From NCBI GenBank assembly GCA_963923035.1, contig CAWUKT010000001.1, positions 124,001-188,000 on the forward strand: a DNA stretch of 64,000 nucleotides, in the 5' to 3' direction. Position numbers and translations under genes: made by a program. The stretch comes from CAWUKT01 sp963923035. Lineage in GTDB: Bacteria > Bacteroidota > Bacteroidia > J057 > JADKCL01. Every line of letters starts with the position of its first letter. Position 1 is the stretch's first letter. Shown piece by piece: positions 34,161 to 43,216 of the stretch. Under the pieces are notes generated by a model. The model worked only from the letters and a program-made list of their open reading frames with translations, made no database searches and was not told the DNA's origin.

Positions 34161-34999
34161 AAAAATCCCATTTGAATCACCCGATGCGCCGTGCCTTGCT
34201 TCGACTGAGAACCTGGATGTGGTTACCACTCCTGGCTGGATTGTTTGCCTGTGAGCAAAGTGATCCTCCGGTCCTGACCCAAACCTTGGTCTGGGCGGAT
34301 GAATTCAACGGGACGGAGCTGGATGAATCGAAATGGGAGGTCATGACCGGGGATGGAACCGAATTTGGTATCCCGGGTTGGGGCAACAATGAAGCTCAGT
34401 ATTACCGCGCTGAGAATGCGAGCGTAGGCAATGGCGTTCTGCGCATTGCGGCGGTTCGCCAGGACTTTGGCGGTTACGAGTATACCTCCGCCCGGCTACG
34501 TTCGCAGGGACGGGGAGACTTCAAGTACGGTCGGATGGAAGCCTCCATCCGCACCGATCCTACCCAGGGTCTCTGGCATGCCTTCTGGATGCTGCCGACC
34601 AACCCAGTCAATCCCTGGCCCATCAGCGGCGAGATCGACATCATGGAGTATGTGGGCAACCTGTCCGACATTACCCTGACGACGATCCACTACGCTGACG
34701 CGCAGGGCAACCACCAGGAACTTGGCAGTACCCAGCCCTTCCAACAGGACAACGCATTCCACCTCTACGCGGTGGAATGGGACGAGTTTGAGATCACATG
34801 GTTCCGCGATTCGGTCGAAGTCTTCTCGGTGGACCGCAACAACGACCTAATTGCTCAGACCTGGCCCTTCGACGCCGAGTTCCACCTGATCCTGAATACC
34901 GCCGTCGGCGGTAACCTGGGCGGAAATATCAATTCGAGTGCCCTCGCGGCCCCCAAATACATGGATGTAGATTACGTAAGAGTTTACCAGAACCAATGA
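34157..34999 (+). CDS. GH16 endo-beta-glucanase (laminarinase-type), lipoprotein
   Basis: 280 residues with a lipobox (AGLFAC, Cys ~32) after a long signal sequence. The GH16 fold is clear: LVWADEFNGTELDESKWEV, GWGNNEAQYYR, the catalytic EIDIME (nucleophile Glu159, acid/base Glu164), WPISGEIDIMEYVG, and the closing HLILNTAVGGNLGGN. The unbroken EIDIME without the beta-bulge insert is typical of several GH16 branches including laminarinases and lichenases, so endo-cleavage of beta-1,3(4)-glucan is expected. It overlaps both neighbours by 4 nt (ATGA). Confidence 0.93.
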   Translation: MKKSHLNHPMRRALLRLRTWMWLPLLAGLFACEQSDPPVLTQTLVWADEFNGTELDESKWEVMTGDGTEFGIPGWGNNEAQYYRAENASVGNGVLRIAAVRQDFGGYEYTSARLRSQGRGDFKYGRMEASIRTDPTQGLWHAFWMLPTNPVNPWPISGEIDIMEYVGNLSDITLTTIHYADAQGNHQELGSTQPFQQDNAFHLYAVEWDEFEITWFRDSVEVFSVDRNNDLIAQTWPFDAEFHLILNTAVGGNLGGNINSSALAAPKYMDVDYVRVYQNQ

Positions 35000-36270
35000 G
35001 CAAGTATTTATGGACCCTGGTTCTCCTCTTTGGAGCCAGCCAGTTATTTGGAGTGAAGGTAGAAATCGTCCAAAAGGAGGACGGCAGCTACCAACTGTTG
35101 CGCGATGGTGAACCTTATTATATCCAGGGCGCTGGTGGAACTGTGGAAATGGGCAAGTTGAAGTCTTACGGCGGCAACTCGGTCCGTACCTGGGGCATCA
35201 GCGACCAGACCGACGCGATCCTCGACGAAGCATTGGAGAATGGCCTGACCGTCACCTTTGGGATTTGGATGGGCCAGGAGCGCCAGGGCTTTGATTACTC
35301 GAACCAGGACGCCATCAAAGGCCAGCTGGAAGAGTTTCGGCGGATTGTACGGAAATACAAGGACCACCCGGCGATTTTGCTGTGGGGCGTGGGGAACGAG
35401 ATGGACCTCGAATACACCAATTTTGATGTATGGCAGTATCTGGAACAGATTTGCCAGATGATCCACGAGGAAGACCCCAATCACCCGACAATGGCGGTGA
35501 CGGCCGGTTTGGACGTAGCGGAGGTCAAATTGATCAAGAAGCACGCGCCCAGCCTCGACATCCTCGGCGTCAATACCTACGGTGACATTTCCTATTTGCC
35601 CGAAGCGATGAAGGTATACGGCTGGAACAAGCCCTATATCGTCGCGGAATGGGGACCTTATGGGTGGTGGGAAGTGGCCAAAACCAGCTGGGGAGCCTCG
35701 ATTGAGGAAACCAGCTCGGAAAAGGCCCGGACCTACAGCAAGAGCCTCGACGCGATCCTCGATGACAAAAGCCAATGCCTGGGCTCCTACGTATTCCTCT
35801 GGGGCCAAAAGCAGGAGCATACCTCGACCTGGTTCGGGTTGTTCACGGAAGAAGGCGAGGAAAGCGCCGTCATGGATGTGCTCATCCAGGGCTGGAGCGG
35901 AGCCGATCCCGACAACTGGGCTCCGACCATCGAGAACTACAAGTTGAATGGGGAGGCTGCCACTGCCAATATCACGGTGCCCCCCGGAGAGGAGATGAAT
36001 GCTTCGGTGACCATCGAAGACAAGGAGGGAGATCCGCTTTTGTTTGAGTGGCAGGTGATTCCGGAGAGTACAGATAAAAAGACGGGAGGTGATGCCGAGA
36101 GGGCGCCCAAACCAATTCGGGGAGTCATCCCCAAATCGGCGAGCTCTCAAAGTGAAATTTCCTTTGTCGCCCCCAAACCCGGAGAGTACCGACTATTTCT
36201 CTTCGTCCACGATGGAAAGGGAAAGGTGGCCACAGGAAACATTCCCTTCAGGGTCCAACAATCGAATTAA
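34996..36270 (+). CDS. clan GH-A glycoside hydrolase (GH2/GH5-like TIM barrel), secreted
   Basis: 424 residues. A signal peptide ends ~LFG (~19). A (beta/alpha)8 barrel spans ~25-300: GGNSVRTWG, KDHPAILLWGVGNEMD with the acid/base Glu135, LGVNTYGDIS, and VAEWGPYGWWE with the nucleophile Glu218. After residue ~310 there is a C-terminal beta module (NITVPPGEEMNASVTIEDKEGDP; GEYRLFLFVHDGKGKVATGN), Ig/cadherin-like. The barrel resembles GH2-type TIM domains without the usual sandwich domains; the exact family (for example a beta-glucan-active GH-A family) cannot be fixed by eye. Last gene of the operon. Confidence 0.85.
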   Translation: MSKYLWTLVLLFGASQLFGVKVEIVQKEDGSYQLLRDGEPYYIQGAGGTVEMGKLKSYGGNSVRTWGISDQTDAILDEALENGLTVTFGIWMGQERQGFDYSNQDAIKGQLEEFRRIVRKYKDHPAILLWGVGNEMDLEYTNFDVWQYLEQICQMIHEEDPNHPTMAVTAGLDVAEVKLIKKHAPSLDILGVNTYGDISYLPEAMKVYGWNKPYIVAEWGPYGWWEVAKTSWGASIEETSSEKARTYSKSLDAILDDKSQCLGSYVFLWGQKQEHTSTWFGLFTEEGEESAVMDVLIQGWSGADPDNWAPTIENYKLNGEAATANITVPPGEEMNASVTIEDKEGDPLLFEWQVIPESTDKKTGGDAERAPKPIRGVIPKSASSQSEISFVAPKPGEYRLFLFVHDGKGKVATGNIPFRVQQSN

Positions 36271-36291
36271 TAGCGTAAATCTATACTAAGG

Positions 36292-36325
36292 AAGCCCGGT
36301 AGACCATCTGCCGGGCTTTTCTTTT
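36292..36325 (+). terminator. intrinsic terminator, right border of the beta-glucan operon
   Basis: AAGCCCGG (36292-36299) pairs with CCGGGCTT (36311-36318), followed by a T-rich tract. It lies 21 nt after the last gene of the operon. Confidence 0.9.
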
Positions 36326-36430
36326 GCCTGCTATTTTCATTGCCCTACAACCACAGACCTCCTCCCCGAAAAAGATCAGGTGGACAGGGGGAAAAGAATG
36401 AAGTGAGTGGAATGGAAAACGAGGAACCGA

Positions 36431-37120
36431 TTATTCCGGCCAGTAATCGAAGTTGCGGTTCTTCTTTTCCTTCGTTTTGCGGTGGATATAGTTCAACAAC
36501 TGGTAAATGGCCATGGGGTCAAACAAGGTCGCAGTGGGTGCGACGCCCCGTTGTTGCTGCTCGTTGTAGTACAGCTGACGCGCGATCATCACCCGTTCCC
36601 CTTCGTCGATGTCCAGGGTCTCGATCAGGATGTCCATGACGTCGGGATTGAGGTTTTCCCGGGCGTTGATGGATTCAATGGCCTCGTCGACATTGGTATT
36701 GATGAGGGCTGTCCGCAGCTCCGTGGCATTGTTGTAGGGGAAAATGGCAATGTCCGGAAGGACGATGGAGTCTTCCTTGAGGTAATTGATCGCGTAGAGG
36801 TAAGGCGATTCGGGATTGCCGTGGTATTCCTTGAGGTAATCCGCCACAATCAACTTGCCCCGGCGGTAACCGATGCTGGAAATGTAGATGGTATCCGTGG
36901 CGAAAACAGGGATACTGTAAAAGCCTTCCACATTCGCAAAACTTCCCCGCCGGGTTCCTTTGATGCGGACCCGGGCAAATGGAACGGGCTCTTGACTCCC
37001 TTCCGCAATGACCAAACCCGACAATTGGTAGACCCGCGGAGTGGTCTGCTGGGCCATGAGGTCCTGCATCCCCAGCAGGAGTACAAATAGGAACAGTGTG
37101 GAGCGGAAAAAATTCATCAT
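36431..37120 (-). CDS. carboxypeptidase-regulatory-like domain protein, secreted
   Basis: 229 residues. A signal peptide ends ~DLMAQ (~24). A small Ig-like CarboxypepD_reg domain spans ~30-110 (YQLSGLVIAEGSQEPVPFARVRIKG; GSFANVEGFYSIPVFATDTIYIS; IGYRRGKLIV), followed by a helical C-terminal part (NATELRTALINTNVDEAIES). Bacteroidota proteins of this layout occur in the periplasm near gliding and secretion genes, but the role is unknown. It is alone on the reverse strand, between the beta-glucan operon and lpxK. Confidence 0.75.
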   Translation of the reverse strand: MMNFFRSTLFLFVLLLGMQDLMAQQTTPRVYQLSGLVIAEGSQEPVPFARVRIKGTRRGSFANVEGFYSIPVFATDTIYISSIGYRRGKLIVADYLKEYHGNPESPYLYAINYLKEDSIVLPDIAIFPYNNATELRTALINTNVDEAIESINARENLNPDVMDILIETLDIDEGERVMIARQLYYNEQQQRGVAPTATLFDPMAIYQLLNYIHRKTKEKKNRNFDYWPE

Positions 37121-37254
37121 GGAAATTTAATCATTTTTTGCGGGTCCGGGATGAGATGGCTCAATTTTCGATCTCTCATTGGTTTCATCCGGGCGCATCA
37201 GGCGTTCTTTATACCATACAACGTACTTCATGACAATTTCGTTAATATTGAGCG

Positions 37255-38331
37255 GTGAAATTTTTCAGGAAACTGCTGTGGCCGTTCGGCCTGCTGTACG
37301 GAAGCATCATGGCGATCCGGGGCGGGTTGTATCGGAGGGGTTGGAAAAAAAGCCATGAGGGCCCGGTGGCCATTGTTTCGGTGGGAAATATCTCCACGGG
37401 GGGGACGGGCAAGACCCCCATGGCCGAATACCTGCTCCGCGAATTGCAGGAGCAGGGATACCGTCCGGCGTACCTGAGCCGGGGTTACGGCCGCGACACC
37501 CGCGGCTACCTGCGCGTGCTCCCGGCCCAGGGAGACGGCCGCCGCTTCGGGGACGAAGCCTTCCAAGTCGCCAGCAAATTCCCGGACGTGCCGGTAGCGG
37601 TTTGTGAATCCCGCGTAGACGGGCTCCAACGGCTTTGGGACGAGACCCAGGGGGCATTTGATTGCCTGGTGCTGGACGATGCGTTTCAGCACCTGCGGAT
37701 TCAGCGGGACCTGGACCTGGTGATGATCGACGCCAACCGGCCGCCGTGGCGGGATTTGGTGCTGCCCGCGGGAAATTTGCGGGAGTTTCGGAGAGGCCTC
37801 CGCCGGGCGCAGGTGCTCGTATTGACGAAGTTTCAGGATGAACAAGAGGTTCGCGGTTGGCGGGAACGCCTGGAGCCCGAATGGGACACGGCCGCCTTTC
37901 AATTGGTCCAGGAGAGCCCCCGGCCCTTTTTCGACCATTCATTTCCCGAAACCCTGACTTCTCTCCGCGCATTCGCCGGCCTCGGCAACAACGCTTTTTT
38001 CTTCCGCCAACTCCAAACGACATTTCCCCAACTCACGACCACTTTTTCTTTTCCCGACCACCGTTCCTATACCCCCGCCGATCTCCGAAAAATTGTGGGC
38101 CTGAATCAGGTAGATACGGAAAAATCGAGTAATTTAGGCGCTGCTGTGGTGCTGACCTCCGAAAAGGATTACTACCGTTTGAAGGGGATGGATTGGCTGG
38201 GAGAATTTCGGGAAGTACCACTTTTTTATGTACCAGCGAGACTGGAAGCAGTATGGGGAAAAGAAATGCTGCTCGCCCATTTGTCCCGCATTATTCAGAA
38301 CAACTATGGAAAAAATAAACGAGGCGATTGA
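37255..38331 (+). CDS. lpxK: tetraacyldisaccharide 4'-kinase
   Basis: Phosphorylates the 4' position of the lipid A disaccharide at the inner membrane. 358 residues: a membrane-proximal N-terminus (KFFRKLLWPFGLLYG), the P-loop VSVGNISTGGTGKTP (Walker A), YLSRGYGRDTRGYLRV, GDEAFQVASKFPDVPVAVCESR, and the LDDAFQHLRIQRDLDLVMID signature. The start is GTG 37255, as the family begins here. It overlaps the purine nucleoside phosphorylase gene by 26 nt. Other lipid A genes are not in the window. Confidence 0.95.
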   Translation: MKFFRKLLWPFGLLYGSIMAIRGGLYRRGWKKSHEGPVAIVSVGNISTGGTGKTPMAEYLLRELQEQGYRPAYLSRGYGRDTRGYLRVLPAQGDGRRFGDEAFQVASKFPDVPVAVCESRVDGLQRLWDETQGAFDCLVLDDAFQHLRIQRDLDLVMIDANRPPWRDLVLPAGNLREFRRGLRRAQVLVLTKFQDEQEVRGWRERLEPEWDTAAFQLVQESPRPFFDHSFPETLTSLRAFAGLGNNAFFFRQLQTTFPQLTTTFSFPDHRSYTPADLRKIVGLNQVDTEKSSNLGAAVVLTSEKDYYRLKGMDWLGEFREVPLFYVPARLEAVWGKEMLLAHLSRIIQNNYGKNKRGD

Positions 38332-39115
38332 CTATATCCGTCGTTTCTACGAAGGAACCCCTGATGTCGGGATTGTATTGGGAACGGGTTTGGGAGGTTT
38401 GGTGAACGAAATCGAAATCGAAAAGGAGATCGCCTACAATTTTATCCCTCATTTTCCTGTCAGCACCGTCGAAAGTCACTTTGGAAAGCTGATTTTTGGA
38501 AAGATCGGGGGAAAGAACGTGGTCGCCATGCAGGGACGGTTCCACTACTACGAAGGCTATTCGATGGAGGAGATTACCTTCCCGATTCGGGTCATGAATG
38601 CGCTGGGCATCCAGCGGTTGTTCATTTCGAATGCGGCGGGCGGTATGAACCTGACCTATAAGAAGGGCGATTTGATGATCATCGACGATCATATCAACCT
38701 CCAACCGGCCAATCCATTGGTCGGACCGAACAATGATCAGCTCGGTCCCCGCTTCCCCGACATGAGTCGGCCCTACGATCCGGAATTGATCCAGCGGGCC
38801 CAGGCCATCGCCGCCGAGGAGAATTTCACCGCCCACGTGGGCGTATATGTGTCGGTGACCGGACCGAATCTGGAAACCCGCGCCGAATACCGCTACCTCC
38901 GCATGATTGGCGCGGATGTTGTGGGGATGTCCACCGTGCCGGAAGTGATTGTGGCGAACCACATGGGCTTGCGGACCTTTGCGATTTCGGTGGTGACGGA
39001 CGAATGCGATCCCGACCACCTGGAGCCGGTGAATGTTGCGGACATCATTGCGACGGCGGCAGAAGCAGAACCCCGCCTGACCCAGATTCTCCGGCGTTTG
39101 ATTTCGGAAGCATAA
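38306..39115 (+). CDS. punA: purine-nucleoside phosphorylase (class I, trimeric type)
   Basis: Cleaves purine nucleosides with phosphate to free base and ribose-1-phosphate (purine salvage). 269 residues: GIVLGTGLGGLV (phosphate site), HFPVSTVESHFGKL, RFHYYEGYSMEEITFP, SNAAGGMN, VGVYVSVTGPNLETRAEYR and VVGMSTVPEVIVANHMGL, which is the PNP/MTAP signature region. ATG 38306 matches the family's first helix; the frame is open upstream only because it overlaps lpxK. The 26-nt overlap implies translational coupling. Next gene at 39131. Confidence 0.95.
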   Translation: MEKINEAIDYIRRFYEGTPDVGIVLGTGLGGLVNEIEIEKEIAYNFIPHFPVSTVESHFGKLIFGKIGGKNVVAMQGRFHYYEGYSMEEITFPIRVMNALGIQRLFISNAAGGMNLTYKKGDLMIIDDHINLQPANPLVGPNNDQLGPRFPDMSRPYDPELIQRAQAIAAEENFTAHVGVYVSVTGPNLETRAEYRYLRMIGADVVGMSTVPEVIVANHMGLRTFAISVVTDECDPDHLEPVNVADIIATAAEAEPRLTQILRRLISEA

Positions 39116-39130
39116 AACCAGAATTCTCAA

Positions 39131-41320
39131 TTGCGCCCAGCCAGGCAAAATACATCCCGAAGATTCTTCCAATGGAGTGTGCGTACTCTCATGGGAATGC
39201 TTTGTCTGGGGATGGCCCAGCTGGTCCCGGCGCAGATTGATGGAACCCAATCGGCAGAAGGTTCCTTTACCGTTCCCGATTCCCTCAAGACGGACAGCAC
39301 CCTGGTGCCGCAGAAGGAAGTCGACATCCTCACCGAAATTTTTGACCTCCAACGCTTCGTGGAGAACCGCTATGCCCGGCGGGAAGTCAAGCCGGACCTG
39401 GACGAGGTCATGTACTTCGATCAGATCCAGCGCTTGGATGGCTTCGTGATGTCCCTGGGGCAGATCGGCAAGCCGTATAAGCGCTACCGTTACGGATTGG
39501 ACGCCTCTTTTCTGAATACTGGGTTGTTCCAAAATCCCTATACCCGGCAGGAAGACATTTACATGATCGACCCGGCCCGGATGGTGCGGTACTACGATAC
39601 CCGGACGCCCTATATCGACATTTACTACGGGCAGGGAAAAGGGAACTTGTCGGCGTTACGGGTGGAAGTCGCGCAGAACATCACGCCGTGGTGGAACGTG
39701 TCGGCGATGTTTCGGCGGGAGTTGGCGGAGGGAGAATACGCAAGTGCGACGACGGACCACTACAATGTCTATCTGGGCACGAATTTCCGGACCAAGAACG
39801 ACCGCTACCACCTGTTCCTGAACGGAACCTTTCAGCAGTTCCGGGACTTCATCAACGGAGGTTCGGATCCGACCGGAACCGAGCTGACGAACAATTCATT
39901 CTTCAATGGCGGGGCCCAGCCGATGATCCTGTCGGAGGCGAGCCTGTCCCGGGTGAGCCGGGCGGCCTATTTCCAGCAGTTCTACCGGATCATTCCCGAT
40001 ACGGTGGACAATCCCCACCGCCTGGTCATCTACAACAGCGTCCAGCGGGACTTCTTCGAAAACCAGTTCACCGATTCGGGCATCGACCCGAGTTTCATCA
40101 ATTTGGAGGGGCTGTTTCCGGTCTATCCGACGATTACGGACTCAACGGCGAGTTTTTACGAGCGCTACCGCCACAACCGCTGGATGTACCGGGAGGGAAT
40201 TTCCTACCGGTACCGCACGGCCCGTCTGGAGACGGGCCACCAGATCTTCGTGACGAATGAACTGGTGGACTTTGAGAAAAACCTCCAGGACTTCCGCTGG
40301 GACAAGCTGACCCGGAGTTACGAAGGAGATTTTGCCTACCGGCCGGAAGCCTTTCAGGTAGAATTCGACTGGCAGTTGCACCGCACAACGTCGAACTTTT
40401 TCGCGCCGGAGCGGAATTTGGAGGCGGAGGCCCGCTTCAGCTTTCCGAAGGAAAAGGTGGACTATACCTACTACAAGGAAATCAACAACCTGAAGGAAGA
40501 GAAGTCCAAGGACTCGGTGCTGGTCAGCCGGAAACGGCGGCCTTTCACGGTGATCGCCGGCGCCATGCTCAACGATCGGAATCCGTCCTTGCAGCAGAGT
40601 TTCGGGGATGGCTGGTTTGGGACGAATTCGTTCCAGGCCAATCGGGACCTGTTGAATCACCGGGTGGAACTGTACCGTGTGGGGATTGAGGCGCGGACCA
40701 AGGACATCAAAACGAAATATGGCCATTACGACGGCCAGCGGGTGCGGCTGACGGCCTACCAAAGCCGCCAACGCAATCCGATTTACTATGGCCCGGCCAT
40801 GGAACTGATCGGAGGCGGCGACACGGCCCGGGTCGATTTCACCGGAATCGAGGTTTCGGGGCACCTGCGGTGGAAAAAGTTCAACCTTTCCGGCCAGATC
40901 AATTACCAGATCCCGGACATTGCCGGGGATACCGTGTTGACCAACTATTATATGGACAACCAGCCGCATTACTATGCGAAGGGATCGCTGTACTGGGAGA
41001 AGCACGACATCAAGATTGCCCGGGCGATCCGGACGGGCATTGATTATTTCTACCAACCATTTTACTTCACGCCCCTTTTTGATCCGGTTTCCCAGCAATT
41101 TTACCCCCAGAATTCCCTCCCCAATTCCGGTTTTCTTTTCCCCCCCGATTACCACCGTGTCGACGTTTTCTTCTCCGCCCAAATCAAACGCGCGCAGTTT
41201 TTTGCCCGCTTTTACAATGTACTGGACGGCGTTTTTGGTCCCGGTTACTTCACCACCTTCGGCTATCCGATGTGGGACCGGGATTTCCAGATCGGCGTTG
41301 TGTGGACCTTTTTTGACTGA
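39131..41320 (+). CDS. putative outer-membrane porin (Porin_10-type)
   Basis: 729 residues. It starts with TTG 15 nt after the phosphorylase stop. Signal peptide: RRFFQWSVRTLMGMLCLGMA..., ending ~VPAQ (~35). It has the layout of the Bacteroidota 'putative porin' family: GLDASFLNTGLFQNPYTRQ, YYDTRTPYIDIYYGQGKGN, an ITPWWNVSAMFRRELAEG strand, and a C-terminal DRDFQIGVVWTFFD. The operon with lpxK and a purine enzyme is probably coincidental, although a nucleoside or nucleotide channel would fit. An ATG at 39191 is an alternative start but would give a poorer signal peptide. Confidence 0.8.
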   Translation: MRPARQNTSRRFFQWSVRTLMGMLCLGMAQLVPAQIDGTQSAEGSFTVPDSLKTDSTLVPQKEVDILTEIFDLQRFVENRYARREVKPDLDEVMYFDQIQRLDGFVMSLGQIGKPYKRYRYGLDASFLNTGLFQNPYTRQEDIYMIDPARMVRYYDTRTPYIDIYYGQGKGNLSALRVEVAQNITPWWNVSAMFRRELAEGEYASATTDHYNVYLGTNFRTKNDRYHLFLNGTFQQFRDFINGGSDPTGTELTNNSFFNGGAQPMILSEASLSRVSRAAYFQQFYRIIPDTVDNPHRLVIYNSVQRDFFENQFTDSGIDPSFINLEGLFPVYPTITDSTASFYERYRHNRWMYREGISYRYRTARLETGHQIFVTNELVDFEKNLQDFRWDKLTRSYEGDFAYRPEAFQVEFDWQLHRTTSNFFAPERNLEAEARFSFPKEKVDYTYYKEINNLKEEKSKDSVLVSRKRRPFTVIAGAMLNDRNPSLQQSFGDGWFGTNSFQANRDLLNHRVELYRVGIEARTKDIKTKYGHYDGQRVRLTAYQSRQRNPIYYGPAMELIGGGDTARVDFTGIEVSGHLRWKKFNLSGQINYQIPDIAGDTVLTNYYMDNQPHYYAKGSLYWEKHDIKIARAIRTGIDYFYQPFYFTPLFDPVSQQFYPQNSLPNSGFLFPPDYHRVDVFFSAQIKRAQFFARFYNVLDGVFGPGYFTTFGYPMWDRDFQIGVVWTFFD

Positions 41321-41416
41321 TTCCCCTATTTTTCTTCCCACTTCAAACAGAATTTCCACCCAGGTCTTATTAATTTGGAGGGGTAGGAGAGCGGTCGGTA
41401 AAAGCAATGAACAAGC

Positions 41417-41929
41417 ATGAAATACTGGAAAGGCTACGGTCATTTTTTTCGCACCAAGAATCCCAAGTCACCGATTCGTCCGAGTGAATTTGAGCCCATT
41501 CGGGATGATTTTGGGGCACATTTGGAGGAAATTGAAGCGGAAATGCGTGAATTTGAAGGTCGGGTGCTCAAGGTGGCCGGGCCTCGTCCGCGCCCTGCGA
41601 CCTTGGCCCTGATCGTTGTCGGCGCGCTTGCTGTCATTGTGATGTCGTCCTTGCAGGTGAAATGGACCGATTCTACGATGGTGTTCTATACCAATGTGCT
41701 GCTGATTGTGATGATGCTGATCGTCATCATCCAGCAGATTGGGCGTTATCTGCGCAGCAAGGAGAAGAGTGTCAGTGAGATCGACGCGGCGGTGGGATTG
41801 GCGCGGCGCTATTACCATTACCATCGCCCGATGGTGCTGGAAGCGGAGATTTACGACGAATACCTCCAACACCTCCGGATGGCCAATGCTTCGGACTTTG
41901 AGCAAATCATGGTCCCGGATCGCTCTTAA
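41417..41929 (+). CDS. two-helix membrane protein, unknown function (first of a pair)
   Basis: 170 residues: a charged N-terminus (WKGYGHFFRTKNPKSP, then a helical EEIEAEMREFEGRVLKVAG), two adjacent transmembrane helices (LALIVVGALAVIVMSSL; VLLIVMMLIVIIQQIG), and a charged C-terminal part with tyrosines (ARRYYHYHRPMVLEAEIYDEY). The next gene encodes a protein of the same size and plan. No family recognised. A TTAATTTG-like box at ~41369-41376 precedes it. Confidence 0.65.
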   Translation: MKYWKGYGHFFRTKNPKSPIRPSEFEPIRDDFGAHLEEIEAEMREFEGRVLKVAGPRPRPATLALIVVGALAVIVMSSLQVKWTDSTMVFYTNVLLIVMMLIVIIQQIGRYLRSKEKSVSEIDAAVGLARRYYHYHRPMVLEAEIYDEYLQHLRMANASDFEQIMVPDRS

Positions 41930-41950
41930 TTTTCTTATCTTTCCGTTGCG

Positions 41951-42439
41951 ATGGATTATACCTACCGTTTTTTCTGCATGGACAAGAATCCCCGCCGGGA
42001 GGTGGCACGGGAGGAGTATGAGGCAATGCGGCGGAACCTGAATTATTTCATGCACAAAATGCTGCGGCAGTTATATGAAGATGAGGAGGTGCTGGGCAAA
42101 CCGAAAAAGTTCTGGACCTGGCAACTGTTGATGTTCATTGGATTTACCCTGGCGACCGTGGCAGGGATGATTTTCATTGAGCATCCGGCCGGAAAAGGCT
42201 TGGCGGGCTTTTTGACCCTGGTGATGGGCATGTCGATTTTCGCGGTGCCGATTGTCTTTTGGACGGACCGAAGCCGGGAAAAGGACAACCGCCACAATTT
42301 TATCCAGGAGGTCAAGAGCTATTATATGTACCAGCACTCGCTGATGTACAAAACGGAGGCGTACGAAGAGTATGTTGAACAAGTCCCGGAAGCGCCGCTG
42401 AAAAATTACGAGAAATACCTGCGGAAGTACCTCCGTTAG
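41951..42439 (+). CDS. two-helix membrane protein, unknown function (second of a pair)
   Basis: 162 residues with the same order of parts as the preceding gene: a short N-terminus (FFCMDKNPRREVAREEYEAM), two adjacent transmembrane helices (WQLLMFIGFTLATVAGMIF; GFLTLVMGMSIFAVPIVF), then a charged tail with tyrosines (EVKSYYMYQHSLMYKTEAYEEY). Sequence identity to the neighbour is low, but the KNP near the N-terminus and the YY...Y...YxEY tail are common. It is 21 nt downstream and probably cotranscribed with the M23 lipoprotein that follows. Confidence 0.65.
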   Translation: MDYTYRFFCMDKNPRREVAREEYEAMRRNLNYFMHKMLRQLYEDEEVLGKPKKFWTWQLLMFIGFTLATVAGMIFIEHPAGKGLAGFLTLVMGMSIFAVPIVFWTDRSREKDNRHNFIQEVKSYYMYQHSLMYKTEAYEEYVEQVPEAPLKNYEKYLRKYLR

Positions 42440-42454
42440 TCCATTTTTCCATCC

Positions 42455-43150
42455 ATGAAACTTTTGTGGTCATACCTGATGATTTGCCTGGTCCTGGTTG
42501 GGGCGACGGCATGTGGTGAGGTGGAAGTGGAAGACCAAACGGTGCGGATCGAGGAGGAAATGACGGGGGAGAATGAAAATGGGGAAGCGGAAAATCAATC
42601 CGATACGGTTGAAGTATTGCCCGAGACGATCCCGGAGAACTATTTGCGGGACCTGGAACCAGCGGATGGCTTTGATTTCCCGGTGGGCCCTCCTGATGCA
42701 AAGAATTATTACAAGGCCCGGGGCTTTCTGCCGAAGGGATTGGAGCATTTGGGGGAAGACTGGAATGGAACGGGCGGGCGCAATACGGATTTCGGCGATT
42801 ATGTCTATGCTGCTGCGGATGGAGTCGTGTTTTACGCGGACGAATTCAACAAGGGCTGGGGCCAGGTGGTTCGCATCCTCCACAATTTCGGGACGCAGGA
42901 GAATCCCCGGTACGTTGAAACCTTGCACGCCCATTTGGCAAGCGCCTGGGTCAAGCCGAGCAATGTGGTTCGGCGAGGAGAAATCATCGGGACGATGGGA
43001 AATTCGGATGGGATTTACCATGCCCACTTGCACTTCGAAATGCGGAGACGGCCCGGTCGAGGCGTAAAATCAGGGTATGAAGGGGACACCCTCGGCTTTC
43101 TGGATCCGACGGCATTTATTCGGGCCCACCGCCCGAACTCAAAAAACTAG
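42455..43150 (+). CDS. M23-family metallopeptidase-like lipoprotein
   Basis: 231 residues with a lipobox (VGATAC, Cys ~20) and an acidic linker. The LysM-less peptidase domain begins ~95 with LEHLGEDWNGTGG (His and Asp zinc ligands) and VYAAADGVVFYADEFNKGWGQVVRI, and ends with YHAHLHFEMRR (HxH, third ligand). It could cut peptidoglycan peptide bridges in the periplasm. It lies 15 nt after the second two-helix membrane protein, which hints that the three act in cell-wall or membrane homeostasis. Confidence 0.88.
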   Translation: MKLLWSYLMICLVLVGATACGEVEVEDQTVRIEEEMTGENENGEAENQSDTVEVLPETIPENYLRDLEPADGFDFPVGPPDAKNYYKARGFLPKGLEHLGEDWNGTGGRNTDFGDYVYAAADGVVFYADEFNKGWGQVVRILHNFGTQENPRYVETLHAHLASAWVKPSNVVRRGEIIGTMGNSDGIYHAHLHFEMRRRPGRGVKSGYEGDTLGFLDPTAFIRAHRPNSKN

Positions 43151-43216
43151 GTCCATTCTCCAGCAAAAACGGTAGGATTTTCGGCTTTTTGGAGGTCATT
43201 GTGTTCTTTTGTGAGA

